A stretch of DNA of 64,000 nucleotides from Patagioenas fasciata (lineage: Eukaryota > Chordata > Aves > Columbiformes > Columbidae), in assembly GCF_037038585.1 (NCBI RefSeq), contig NC_092524.1, positions 40,124,001 to 40,188,000 on the forward strand, written 5' to 3'. Shown piece by piece: positions 38,731-51,312 of this stretch (its first letter is position 1; the number at the start of each line of letters is the position of its first letter). Under the pieces are notes generated by a model, which saw only the letters and a program-made list of their open reading frames with translations, did no database searches and was not told the DNA's origin. Position numbers and translations under genes: made by a program.

Positions 38731-40496
38731 CAGCTTCTGCAATTCTGTAGATATGAACTGCTTTTTTTGAATTCAAAATGTATTCTTATTTTTTAACATT
38801 TGTCTGTATTAAATATTTTTTTTCTGGATTCTAACCATTTAAATAACTTGATTCAGATCACCATAATAGTAATCCATCCCTTATTTTTTAATAGCCTACC
38901 AGTCTTTGGATAATTCTCAGACTGTATACAATATTCACTGATAAAGCTAGGTACTTTTTAACAAATTTCACACCTTTCACACCCCAGTTACCAGCTTCCT
39001 GGTGCAAATAATAATTAGCACGTAACAAAACAAGCCAAGCTACAATAACTTTCTTTTTCAAGTTACTTTTGCTTACAAATTATGCATAACCCTTTCCTTG
39101 TCCATCCCCTTCAAGGGTCCAGATATCATACTCCAAAGGCCATAAAATATATGCAGAAAGAGGTTAGAATTGGAACAAGAAAAAAATATCCGAAAATACC
39201 TGGATATCAATATCGAAAGAACACATTCTAGTCCCTCTGTCTCATACCTGTGAATTTCATAAAATGAAAATCTTTGAATAGTAATAAAAAAACACCTTTG
39301 CTACACGTAGTAAGTGAATTAAGTTCAAGTGTGTGTCTGTGTGTCTGTACTTTGTTTACCATCCCCATACTTCAGCCAAAACAAAACAGAAAGAGATGTC
39401 ATGAGAAAAACTATTCAGCTAGTAGTAATTATAACTGTATTAACAGCAAAGTTCCAAGGTAACAAATCCATTCTTGTATCTCAAATGAAGGTCAGGCTAG
39501 CTAGTTTGTTATTCTGTGCTATATTCTTTTATGGATAATGGCACAACATTTACAGATCTGTTTCCCAGTTTTCCAAGATAAGTTAAAAACTGGCAACGAT
39601 TCACTAGTTCCTTTGAGACTTCTGAGCATAAATTACTTAGCTAGTTCATTTGAAACATTCTCTAATGGGAATAAACGTTGCCTTATCAGTGCTTTGTTTC
39701 AGATAGGAAATGATAAGTTTCCATCAAAATTTGAATGGCTTGGCCCTAAACCAACCATTATCTCAGCTTCTCTTACACTGAATGAACTTATAACCTTTCT
39801 GAGAAAGATACACTACAGTGTAAAACTCTCCTGTTTTTCTAGTAAATAATTCTGCAAACATTATGCCTCAGATGAAATAGAAATACTCAGCAAGTTGTAT
39901 ACATGTTTGCTTTCTGAAACATAGGAGTCCTTCTCTCTGCTCTGTCTTCTATAGGACTTTCCTTCCCACCTGAGTTTGATAAGACATCAGAATTCCTCTT
40001 CTGAAATAGAGAGTTACCTTACTTCTTGTTTCTATAGTTTTGTCCCAGATAATGCAGAAATATGCACTGAAAAAAATCTGTATTATCTATTCTTCTTTGC
40101 AATTCTGGAGAATTCTTATGAGTTGTGACTTGATTAAACAAATAAAATATTTCGTTATACATTCAGGATAGGCTACTTCAGAATGAGAGGACTCAGAGAA
40201 GCTGCTTTATTCATTGGAAGTGTTGTCCAGGGAGTAAAAACTGGAAGTAAAATATAATATTTTAGAGCAGTACTTTGGCAGGAAGACATTTTTAGTATGT
40301 GATATTTCAAAATCTGGAAAACATTTCTTGATGATTTTACGTATTTTAGATACTCCCTGTGTTATTGACAGTGTTTTGTTCATACTTTTATATGTGGTTG
40401 GATGGTTTTGTCAGCCTCTGTAAATTTCAGAATTATTTCTCCTGTCAACACCAGAATCAAAATAGTAATACCTTAAGGCTGCTTTTTCCTTTTTGC

Positions 40497-41030
40497 TCTC
40501 CCCGCCCCCCCCTTCTCTCTCTTCTCTTCTCTTCTCTTCTCTTCTCTTCTCTTCTCTTCTCTTCTCTTCTCTTCTCTTCTCTTCTCTTCTCTTCTCTTCT
40601 CTTCTCTTCTCTTCTCTTCTCTTCTCTTCTCTTCTCTTCTCTTCTCTTCTCCTCTTCCCTTCCCTTCCCTTCCCTTCCCTTCCCTTCCCTTCCCTTCCCT
40701 TCCCTTCCCTTCCCTTCCCTTCCCTTCCCTTCCCTCCCCTCCCCGCCCCGCCCCGCCCCGCCCCGCCTCTCCTCTCCTCTCCTCTCCTCTCCTCTCCTCT
40801 CCTCTCCTCTCCTCTCCTCTCCTCTCCTCTCCTCTCCTCTCCTCTCTTCTCTCCTCCTCTCTCCCCTCCCCTCCCCTCCCCTTCCCTCCTTTCCCCTCTT
40901 CCTCTTTCTTCCCCTTTCTCTTTCCCTTTTTTCTGTTTTCTTTAATTTTTTTCTCTTTTCTCTTTCCTTTTTTCTCTTTTTTTTTTTTTTTATTTCTTTT
41001 CTTTTTTCTCTTTTTCTTTTTCTTCTAAAA
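40497..41030 (+). repeat. Compound pentanucleotide pyrimidine microsatellite
   Basis: About 530 bp is almost purely pyrimidine on the plus strand and organised as successive pentamer blocks. CTTCT repeats about 26 times (40521-40650), TCCCT about 16 times (40656-40735), CCCCG 5 times (40741-40765) and CCTCT about 16 times (40766-40845). A decaying C/T tract then runs to a T-rich end. The 248-codon Ser/Leu/Pro frame over it and the Arg/Glu/Lys-rich frame opposite are by-products of the repeat. Confidence 0.97.
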
Positions 41031-41860
41031 ATAGATATGAAAGCAGCAGATGACTTCCAGGCAAACAAACTAACTGATTTTTCCAGAAAGTGCCCAGTTT
41101 CCTAACAGGTCTTCTGTAACATTTACAAATATTTCTTGTTACTCTTCCAGAAATGTGTTGCAGATTTGAATTTGAATCAAGTGGCTTCATTGGCTATAAT
41201 CACTGATTCTCCAAGAAGCAGGAATTTACGAATAAAAGCTAAGTATTCTGGTGACTAAGTATGGGAACTTGGAGGAGAAATGGGGTCATATAGGATAAGA
41301 AGTGTGAGATCATGTAAGAAGAAAAAGGAGTGATGGGGTGAGAGTGCCATGTGATTGGAAAGTGAAGGAGGAGAAGATAGAATGGATTAGCAAAATGACT
41401 GATGTCAACAGACCTGCAAAATCCTGAAATCAGCAGGGACTGAATAAGCTGAATAGAAGGTAGGGCAGGAAAGATTACGCAGAGGAGAGTGGCAACATAA
41501 GACAAACTGGGATGAGCAAACTTTGGGAGGCTTCATAAAGAAGCTGAATCAAACAGAAAGGACTATGAAGACCAGAGCAAGGACAAAAGAAACTGAGTTT
41601 TCATGGAGAAATTTAGTCAACACAGACATTACCAACCTAATATTTATTGTTACATTATTGTTTAAAACCACAAAATGTGGTTCCTTTCAAATCTTCATTC
41701 TTTCTAGTTTCAGGAAAATATATACGATTTAAAAATAATTACATTATCAGGGCTACAAGCTCAAGCATCTAGATCTAGTGTGTATTATGACTTTTACGTA
41801 TCAAATTTATCTTGAGTTTCCATTTCCCATTCCCCAAACCAAAATATGTGATACCACCTT

Positions 41861-41876
41861 TGACTAGATGGTGCTG
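41861..41876 (+). promoter_or_regulatory. CTCF-like motif
   Basis: TGACTAGATGGTGCTG matches the CTCF core CTAGATGGCGCT with one central difference. It is in plus orientation, opposite to the site at 34.0 kb. Confidence 0.35.
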
Positions 41877-42504
41877 TTCTGCTTTTTCCACAGAAAACAA
41901 CTCAGCTAGCTGATCAAGGTATTGTATTTATGGATGAAATTAAACTTTAAAATATATAAAACAGCTTATCTCTTTAACATATAGTTTATTCAGACCTACA
42001 ATAATGACATGAAATATTAACTGTATATGTAATGCTTCTATATTCTCTAATCTAAATGTCTTTTCCTGATTATTTACACCTAAATTAAAAGATTAAGTTG
42101 AAACAAATTTAATATATGAGAGAACTCTAAATTCCGCTTAGACTCCTGAAGACTCCAAATGAGACAAAAAGACAGTAATTTCTACTATTTTTTTTCAAAC
42201 TTCTTATTTAAGGACAATGCTTTCTAATCCCAATACAATTATTTTATGTAAGAACTTCTAAAATTATTTCAAAGTATATGAGTTTTTTAAAGCTCTTTAT
42301 ACAAATTTCATACTGATTTACAGTGATTGCTACTTCTGCGTTAAATACATTTAATCAACTTAGTTGTGACAAAACTTAAAAATCTTAAAATCATAATATT
42401 ATTTTAAAAAGACAAACAAAACCAAACAAAAGAAAACCAAACCAACAAAACAACACTATTTGGAAGAATTGTTTCACCACTGTGCACTGGAATGAAATAA
42501 TACA

Positions 42505-42575
42505 TGACTACTATAACTATATACATATATATACTATATACTATAACTAATACATATATAACTATAACTGCATAA
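42505..42575 (+). repeat. ACTATA/TATA-rich simple repeat
   Basis: Imperfect tandem ACTATAACTATATACATATA-type units within AT-rich DNA. Confidence 0.7.
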
Positions 42576-45500
42576 CTACTCTGAAGTTAGTATTTTGAAT
42601 GTCTAATAATACATTAGATACATATGATGCACTAAGTATAATTGTAATATTCATTTTTAGGACTTAGTGCTTTTCCAAAAAGATTAATTTTAAGTTAGTC
42701 TAATTTTAAAAGTAGCCAAAAAGTCTAAAGTTAGACTTATGTAGGTAAACTTTTACACTGGGTTCTTCACCTAACTCAGCTTTAAAAGTCAGCCTTTAAA
42801 TATGATTTGGTTCATATATAAAGTGCTTTCATTCTGTGTCTTTGGGAAGATTTGTCTATGCACAGCACTAGAAGGAATTAAAAGGAAAAAGGCATGATAG
42901 TGTATGTATAGAAGTGGAACAGCAGTGAATAAATAATATGGATATACACATGAGACATTGTCTCAGGTACATAGAAAGAAATACTTGATGTAGGAAGTGA
43001 GGTTTAATTAGACTGTCACTTTTAACAGTTTGAGTCAGCTGGGAACTGCCCTGCAGTAACTCAGACCTCAACTGTAATCATTACTTACATTTCCACTTAC
43101 TGGCCAGCTGCTGCCAGTATTCACCACTTCACAGTTAGTCCAGCCAATTTCTAGGACCTCACAAAAAAAAAAAAAAAAAAAGCCTACTGAAAGCTGTAAC
43201 CCTGTTTTCGTCTTTTTTAGATACGGCCTTTCTTTTCATCTATTCAAACTGCCAAGATGTGACAATGTATGCAGCACTCTAACCCACTCCACTAAGCTGT
43301 GGCTATAGGGATAGTAAAAATACCTACTCTGCATTCTGAAAGCATGAGAAATATGCCATTGCACTTCCAAAGAAATGAAGGTGCAGTACCCATATAATAG
43401 TAATTTGTAATTAGTGTAATAATTATTAGAAAAAGTAACTGTAATAATAATTCTATAGTAGTCATAGCAGAAAGAAGGGGCTCAGTCTGTGCTTGAGAGA
43501 TTAAAAACTGAATGTTAAAGAACAGAAATTAAAGATGTGATATTTGGGCACCTATTCCTTGACAGTTTTTCTAAATATTCCATTCTTACTATTTGAGTGG
43601 GCAGGATAATGGCTGCACAGTGCCTACATAAGCCGCTATACTGATATGTGAAGTCTAGGAAGGCGATATTATTCATATGATCTCTATCTCCCTCTGTCTC
43701 CGCTGGTACAACAGCCTATGGGATGCTTGAAATGCAACATAGTAATGTGGTAAACTATATATAAGAGAAGTTCTGTTAAGTTTCACATAAGTAAACAAAT
43801 CAAAATTGCCTTTTATTGGGTTCTCACTACAATATATTAACCTATAGTATTTACTAAATAAAGATTAACAATTTTTTAGTAGTTCTATGCAAAGAATGCT
43901 TAGATGCAGTAGAGCAAATTTTATATACACCCTAAGATGAGAGATTCATCTGCAGGAGTGTTAAAAATAAACAAATAAATCCTTAAACCCTAGTGTTTTA
44001 AAATGACAGTGAATTCTTTAAAATGGAATGAAGCAAAATAGTGGTCTGTGAAAAGTGAAATTATACAAAAAAGGATCTACACATTTCTTACCTCTCAGGG
44101 TAGAACATAAATACTGTAGCAGATTTACCTGCTACCTTCCTGAAAGCAGGACCAGATTATAAGTATCTGTAGAGAGCATGAAGTTTGTTATTTCAAAGCC
44201 TTCAATGGGTAAATCTCATAGTATTTTTCTTTCTCTTTGTCACTGTAGAGAATGGCTCCTTTCTTGCTCCCAGGAGGGATTTCTCTCTCATTTTCTGTTA
44301 AAACATCTAAAACCTGAATCAGTGAAATTGTGAAAGAGGGAAAAGAAATAGAAGCCAAGAAAAATAAAAAGTTTGAAGGCAACTGGAAATTGACAAATAA
44401 GTGTCAGAGCAGAAAATGATGGGAGTTTGCCAACCAGCTGCAAAAACTAATTCAGCTTTAGATAAAGAGATTTTAAAGGGGAAAAGGACAAGCAAACTTC
44501 AGAAAAAAAAGGAAGAATAAAGGAGCGAAGAATAAATCCTTAGAGCTGTGTTAAAGAAGAAACATAGGCAGTGCTTTGTTGTTTTAACTGCAGAACTGAA
44601 AGAGGGGCTTTTCATTGAGACTTTGAATAGCACCAAAGAAATAGCCAGAATAAAGTTGAAGCACTAAAGGTTTCCTTAATGTAGTAGCTTATAGATCAGT
44701 CCTCAAAAAGGGATTTAAAGATTAGCTTTTCTAGACAAATAGAAATTATTAATGCCATTGTTTTCTTCACCAGTCTACATATGGACACATAAAAATAAGT
44801 GTGTGACACACAGTTCTGTGTACAAATTCATGGCAAGAAGTGGCTGAGATTGTTAGACAAAGAAACAACTGACAAATAAAATGAAATAATTGAAAATTTC
44901 AGTGGAAGCCACCTTTCCTGAGAAAAGTATCTTAGTAAGCCAGTATGTAATCTTCAAGAACACAATCTTTTTTTCCCAGGTACATTGTGTTTTTTATTTC
45001 ATGGTCACAGAGCATGTAAAAGAATGAAGTGATGAGTGCCGTCTGGTCACAACAGTAGACCAAAATAGCAGCTGGTATATAAAATAACATGAAGAAAGGT
45101 GGTCACAGGCTTGTCCTCTCATCTGTCACTAGGGTTGTTAATCAGGCTGTGAATAACAAGTCAGCATGACGTAATGCTCCTGGTTATTATGCGGAAATCT
45201 AATGATTGCCTGTACTCTACCCAATTACAGCATTCTCAGAAGTTCCCTTAGGACAACATCTGACCCTTCAGACTATATTGAGCTTAGTGGTGCCCTCTGG
45301 GTGCCTTGAAAACCCCACCTCTGAGCTCACAAGAGGATTCTCTGAGAGTGCCAGGCTCTGACCTCACATATGCCCTCTGAATGAACCACATCTTTTCACC
45401 TCCATTATGCACGGTTTCACTCTGCTGCATGAAATTCCCAGAGCAGCATAGCACAACTCTCCAGCCTTCATCCTGCATGGGCAGAAGGCACAAACTCTCT

Positions 45501-45802
45501 CACGTTACAGCATGCACCTTAGGTACATGAAAGCTCTGGCATTAAGAAGACAGGAACAGTTCTGGCTTGCAGCAAACAAAAAGCCTTGACGTGTGTAGCT
45601 GCCATAAAACCCAGGGAAAATTCACCTAGAATGTTTAAAACATTTGTTAAATATTCTTTCATAGAGGGAATTATGAATAGGAAACATCACCACAAAGTGA
45701 TTTTGCAATGTGTTGAAAAATAGGAATATTCTATTTAACTGTGAAGTTGGAACTCAGAATTTCAATGGATCATTCAAACAGAAAAAAGTACTTCTGCAAA
45801 TA

Positions 45803-45859
45803 AATTACATATTCATTGTGAGCTGTGGTATTGTTATCAGCACAGGTTAGTAAACTGTG
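45803..45859 (+). repeat. 57-bp dispersed direct repeat, copy A
   Basis: This segment, starting AATTACATATTCATTGTGAG and ending GTTAGTAAACTGTG, recurs 456 bp to the right with two substitutions. It resembles no transposon I recognise. It is the likely source copy because only copy B has duplicated flanks. Confidence 0.92.
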
Positions 45860-46258
45860 AAATAAGGAAGCAACATGGAGACTCTGTTTGCAGTTAGTCT
45901 CAGACTGTAGAAATGGTATCAGTAGTTGACATTTCAATTGAGAAAGTTTCTCATTTCCTGCAAGCTTAGGCAAATGAGGGAACTAAGCTATATTATATTT
46001 TTTATGACTACATTTTCTGGCAGTCAGCTGTTCCAGATTGACAATAAACTACCTAACGGTAGTTGTTTGTTCTCCTTTTGGGAAGTTTCTTTGGAAGTTT
46101 TTATCAGTTTAATAGTTGTTCTCCTGCTAATCACCAGTGCTGAAGGCTATACTTTCAGTGAGGTGTTACAAAGAAAGACGTTGCTTTTGTGTCTTCCATG
46201 GTCTGTAAAACTCAAACTTTGACACCATCCTTATTTTTTATTCTCTTTTCCCATTCCT

Positions 46259-46315
46259 AATTACATATTCATTGTGAGCTGTAGTATTGTTATCAACACA
46301 GGTTAGTAAACTGTG
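46259..46315 (+). repeat. 57-bp dispersed direct repeat, copy B, with duplicated flanks
   Basis: This copy is 55/57 identical to 45803-45859. A 9-bp TTCCTAATT occurs at its left boundary (46254-46262) and again directly after it (46316-46324). It therefore looks like an inserted copy flanked by a target-site-like duplication. Confidence 0.92.
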
Positions 46316-48292
46316 TTCCTAATTGTTCACTGTGTATTTATGCTAATGTTTAATATTAGATATTCAAATATGGCTTTTCTGAATTAAAGGTGCTTTAATT
46401 CATTGTCTGCTTTTTTATAACAATTTCTTCCATTGGATATGCATATCTTATGGTATGTATGTTCTTTGAATATGTCCCAGTTGTGTGAGTGAGCCATACC
46501 CAATGGCAAACTGTGAGAGAAGGAAAATTATTCAAAAAATGTATCATTTTTAATTCACATACTTCCTACAACATGGAATTTTCCTGAAAAACAAAATCTG
46601 TGATGGGGAGTGCAAATTTCCTGGGGAACAAACAATGCATGTATAGCATTGAGAACATTGATAGTTCTTGATAGTGGAAAGGGGGTTTATTATCATATAT
46701 TCTAGTTTTTAAATGCTGTTATTTGAAATTTTTATGGTAAAGGTGTTAGTAGCAACTGTTGTTAGTCATGAAAAAATAACAGGAAGGCATCTCTTATGGC
46801 TTTGCATATTGTTCTTCTAGACATATAATAATAACTGCTGAAAGGGACCAAGGAAGTCTGTCATTCCCCTTGCTCAATCAGACACTTAACTTCACTGACA
46901 TTAAGGAAGTTACTAATGTGAACAAGAGTTCGTGGACTGAAGACCTTAATCTGTCAATGACTGAACTGACAGTTCTTGAACCATGGGAAGAGGAACTGCT
47001 GGAGATATTGCTGCCCTTGTGTGTGTCAAGTTCAAATCATACCACATAGATTCCAGGATACCAGGGCTGTTACCTGCAAGCCCATTATCTCTCAGATGCA
47101 TAAAAACACCTCTATGGAATATACATTGGGGATTCTAAATTCCTTTTTTCATAGGGATGTCCATACATGTACTGCTTCCAGACTAGACTGTTGATGGAAA
47201 AATAGCATGTAATGTTGCTATACTATTGTATCCTTATTGCTGATAAAATCAGGCAATGCTCAGAGGGTTGTTTTTTTGGTTTTATTTGCTGAACCATAAA
47301 ACTGAAATGTTAATTTTGCCTTTAACAATATCTAATTAGTAACTGTTTCTATTCAAAACCTTTCTTTATTTTTATTGTCTTGAGTTACACTGCATTTTTT
47401 ATAAACTGTTCTATAAAATTACGTTTTTTATACTCTTTTAAACTTCATTATCTCTTTGATGACACTGTAATTTTCATTTCTGTTTTTTTAATCTCCTTTT
47501 AGCCAACTTTTTAATTTAGATTTTTCTCTACGGTTTTTACCTATTTAATTTGATAACTTCTAGTGGAAATTTACTTTTTCACAAGGACAGCCTAGTACTT
47601 GTTGTGTTTACCTTCTTATAAGCCTTTTTAAAAGCTGGCCCTCTCGAACACCCACTAAAAATAATGAAACTATCCCTCTGGTATATAAGATCTTAGGAGG
47701 TGAACAGTTTAGTAATACACTGAAACAAAAATACTTTGCAGCCAGGTCAGATAGCTTTGATAATCTTTGCAATCCATAGTAGGGAGTGGTCCTCTCCACA
47801 ACTCAAAGAGAGAGCTCAAGTAGTCAAAGGACTGACTTACTCTTGGAAGGAGGTTTTTCCTCCAGCTGAAATACACAGATGGAAGCTCAAGTAGTGTATA
47901 AGATGAACATCTTCATGAGACTCTTTTATAAATTTTTTGTATCCCTGTGAAACAGTTTGTTAAGTTTTTACAATATTTTGCAAAACTTTTTGCTGAGTTT
48001 ATATTCATGGCCTGATGTCTTTCAAAATTGGAGGAAGAAACTGTTATATGTTTTTTTTGATACTTGATGTCTAGCATTAGGGCTTAAAGTTTCTGTATCA
48101 TGAAGAATATCTTATATAATCTCTCCTCATAATATTTTTCTTCTAGCATATTTAAGCTTTGAAAGCTTTGAAAAGGACTGGGTGGCAAGGTTCTTAAAAT
48201 CTTGTCTGATTATAAACCAAAGATAGCAGAGGCACATGAATTATACAAATTAGTTGGAAGAGCAGAACAGGAAAACTCCTTTGGAAAAGTGT

Positions 48293-48350
48293 TTTTGTTT
48301 TTGTGGTTTTTGTTGTTGTTGTTGTTGGTTTTTTGTTTGTTTGTTTTTTA
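48293..48350 (+). repeat. T/G-rich low-complexity (GTT)n/(GTTT)n
   Basis: GTTTTTGTTTTTGTGG leads into five GTT units and then GTTT units on the plus strand. Confidence 0.85.
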
Positions 48351-48792
48351 AATTACTTCCTGTGAGGATAATAAGATTGGGTTTACTGGCTTTCCTTAAT
48401 AATATTACAGTTGTACAATAAGACCATTACATTTTTTGAACAAATAATATTCATCTTTCTGTTTTACATGACAGCTTTTCAAATAATGGAAAATGTGATT
48501 CATTAGTTTAAGTAACTAAATCAGGTGTAAATCTCAACAATAAAATCACTACTTACGTGTAAGACTTAATCCATACCAGTATAGCACTGCAGTACTTAAA
48601 CATTTTTTTCTTCCAGTCTGCATCATTATTTGCAAGTCAGTAAGTGTGGAGAGCTGCAGCTAAAGCAACTGTAGGAACAAATAATAGATTTTTGATTGCA
48701 GTTGTTTTTTGATAACACAGCTTACCTGCATTAGAGGCATCAACTAATAAATATTTGTTTCATTTTTCTATGCAGCCTTGCTTGCTGGCGTT

Positions 48793-48862
48793 TCGTTTGT
48801 TTGTTTGTTTTGTTTGTTTGTGGTTTTTGTTTGGTTTTGGTTTTGCCTTTTTTTTTTCTTTC
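48793..48862 (+). repeat. T/G-rich low-complexity (GTTT)n
   Basis: CGTTTGTTTGTTTGTTTTG followed by GGTTTT units and a T-run, again in the same strand orientation as the other T/G stretches. Confidence 0.85.
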
Positions 48863-49682
48863 TCTTTTGTGCTTTATGGAAGGTAGAGTCCTGCCAATGT
48901 TCTACCATTCCAGCAATGTGTGCAATATCCTAACATAAAAATACATAATAATAATAATACTGCTTGTCCAAGCTAAAGTTGTTGATTTGTTTCTTTCACA
49001 CACTTAATACAGCTTAATATCTTTTTGTCTCCCAAGATTTTTCTTTACCACCTAAGCCATTAAAGTTGGATGGCTTCATAATGATTTTTCAAATTTCCAT
49101 GGCCATCAATAGAATATAGTATTAGTTTTGTAAAACTACCTGAAGATCAGTTTTGTCAACTAAGGAAAACCTTTTTGATAAAATTAAGTCTTTCAGAGAA
49201 CTATAATAGGTTTGTAACTGTACTAATTTAGAGTTGAACATGTTGAAAACGTTCATAAAATCCACATTGCTATTAGGAAGTGCTGGAAGAAGCAGCTGAT
49301 CTTTTTTAATGTGTTTCCAGTGGTACCCACAAATTGTCTGGTGTGCCAATTACTCTGGTGCTGGATGTAGAACCTAAAACCTGTCTACATTATACTTTGG
49401 AATCTTACATGACCTTATGATCTCTGCTTTTTACTCTCATTGCTCAGTATCTTCTGTGAATAGATGTAGATGCAAAATAATAGCAAACTAACATCCAGTC
49501 TAATTATTGACCTACCAAATAATACATCATTTTTTCCCAATATTTCAGTAAATTAATGATTCCAACAATTCCAACAGTTCATGTTTTTGTTTTGTTTTGT
49601 TTTATTTTTTTCTCTTCTCCTTAAAGATGTATTTTATTTGGTAGCAGTAAGTTAGTAAAGAGATTTCTATGTTTATGTCAAG

Positions 49683-50090
49683 GTGCTGTGAAGGCTGGCT
49701 GCTCCTTGGCTGCTGGCAGCACTGGGGCTCCTCATGGCAGTCTGTCAGGGAAGCCAGTGACCATCCCACCCCTCAGAGAGGAGCAGGGCAGTGAGGGGAC
49801 ACCAGGGCAGCCCCAGCCCTGGGCATCAGGCACCTCTCTGGGGCTGGGGATGGGCTGGGGCTGGGATATGGGCCTGTGGGTGGACCTGGCTTGGTGAGGC
49901 CCATGGCTGGGCAGGGCTGTGGGGAGCTGGAGACCAGCCCTGCTGCAGCACCACTAGGGCAGGGACTGATGGCCCCGAGCGTTGACATGAGCTCCTGGGC
50001 CATGAGCAGGTTGGGGAGAGTCCTACCGTGGGTCCCGCCATGGGTTCTGGGAGGTGATCAGGGACAGGCAGGGTTCTGAGTGCCTTCAGG
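49683..50090. other. Isolated GC-rich patch
   Basis: About 400 bp of strongly GC-rich, CpG-poor sequence (GGCTGCTCCTTGGCTGCTGG and similar) sits in otherwise AT-rich DNA. Overlapping frames of 64-126 codons on both strands come from the composition and match no family I know. It could be an unclassified repeat or a non-coding transcript end. Confidence 0.6.
49840..49865 (+). other. G-quadruplex motif
   Basis: Five G-runs of 3-4 bases separated by 2-base loops (GGGGCTGGGGATGGGCTGGG and continuing) satisfy the canonical intramolecular quadruplex pattern. It lies inside the GC-rich patch. Confidence 0.75.
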
Positions 50091-51312
50091 ACCATGACAG
50101 TAGAAGTGTTACGCTCCTTACTCTGTTTTTGCTCCTTCAAGTAAAATGGCAGCCATAGTAATTGCGTAAATGCTCTTAATTGAAAACCTGATCTAAACCT
50201 GTCCATAATACATCAGATGAATAAGCGAATTTGCATCTCGTATATGAGTTAGTACACATATTCATTGCTGTTGTTGTGGACCTATATTCAAGATCATTAC
50301 CTCCTCAAATTTTTTAGTACAATTAAAAATAAATACTACATATTGTTTGATTATTTTTATGTGGGTCCTCATTATTAACGTTGAATTAATGAGTTTACAA
50401 ATTTCATGTTAGAGATGAAAAATCTAAGTCCTGATTTGTTTTCTGATCTGTAGATGCATTGCCAGCCTTATGTAGTCCTTAGATAGATAGAGTTCTTCAC
50501 ATGATTTTGCTCCATTCAGATGATTTACTAATCAAGAACTGTTTGTTACATAGATGTTGTTTTATCCTTATTTGCTAAAGGAATCCTTTGTAATAAAAAA
50601 TCTTTAAACCTCATCACTAAAAAATCAAAATATAACTTATATTTCAAGTACCAGACAAAGAAAGAAGTATATTTGGGCAATAGGATTTGTCTGTGCAGAG
50701 TAAAGAAACTATTTTTTATAGGTACATGTAGGTATTCAACTTGATAGCTTCTTCTGCCCATCTTGTTATTCGCTGTGGTCTAAGAAATTGCTCCCAGAAC
50801 ATCTGATATACTGTTTTTATCCAATTAAGTCAATAATCACTAGGATTTGAGTTCTCCTCTAATATAGCGTAATTCAAAATTAGTTGATACTAACCTGTCA
50901 GCTTAAGGGGATTAATAGCAGTATGTCATTAGCAGATTGTATGAACATTCCTAATCTATTTTAGGATGAAGCCACACAGGTTAGTTTAAATCATCTTAGT
51001 GGAATTTCAATTAACCTAAACCCAGGCTATGTACCAGTATGAAGATATACACATATGTCGTCTTCATCTATATTTGCTTCATCAGTTTCTCTCTCACATG
51101 TGTTAGTTAGCATCTCTCTTCTGAGCATAACTGCCCTCTTGGGTCTATCAGCTGAGCTGTTCATGTGGTTACTCCTGCACCCGCTGCAGTCAAAGTGAGA
51201 CAAGTTATCAACACTCCATTATTAAACTGTTCCTGAAAATACCTTAAAGGGAAGGTATAATAAAATTTATGGGAGAATTTATATTTCAAAATATTAATTC
51301 ATTATTTCATAT
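50091..51312. other. Gene-free spacer
   Basis: AT-rich sequence between the GC-rich patch and the CR1 at 51.3 kb; nothing recognised. Confidence 0.6.

Larger units (their letters stand above)
31922..40496. other. Gene-free AT-rich region
   Basis: No exon, RNA gene or transposon recognised. It contains the TATG-rich simple repeat and CTCF-like motif near 34 kb, an AT-rich stretch at 34.68-34.81 kb and the T/G stretch at 38.7 kb. Reading frames of up to 108 codons have no recognisable domain. Confidence 0.65.
41031..49682. other. Gene-free AT-rich region
   Basis: No gene recognised. It contains the CTCF-like motif at 41.9 kb, a TA-rich repeat at 42.5 kb, the 57-bp duplication near 46 kb and T/G stretches at 48.3 and 48.8 kb. 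A moderately GC-richer, unclassified patch lies at about 45.2-45.6 kb. Confidence 0.65.

Noticed and set aside
40359..41105. 248-codon plus-strand frame and 203-codon minus-strand frame
   Set aside because: Both are translations of the pentanucleotide microsatellite (Ser/Leu/Pro and Arg/Glu/Lys repeats), not genes.
45285..45305. Third-class CTCF-like word (reverse complement of GTGCCCTCTGGGTG)
   Set aside because: About three mismatches in the informative core, so too weak to list as a site.
49688..50206. Gly/Trp/Pro-rich frames on both strands
   Set aside because: Composition effect of the GC-rich patch; overlapping open frames on both strands without any recognisable domain.
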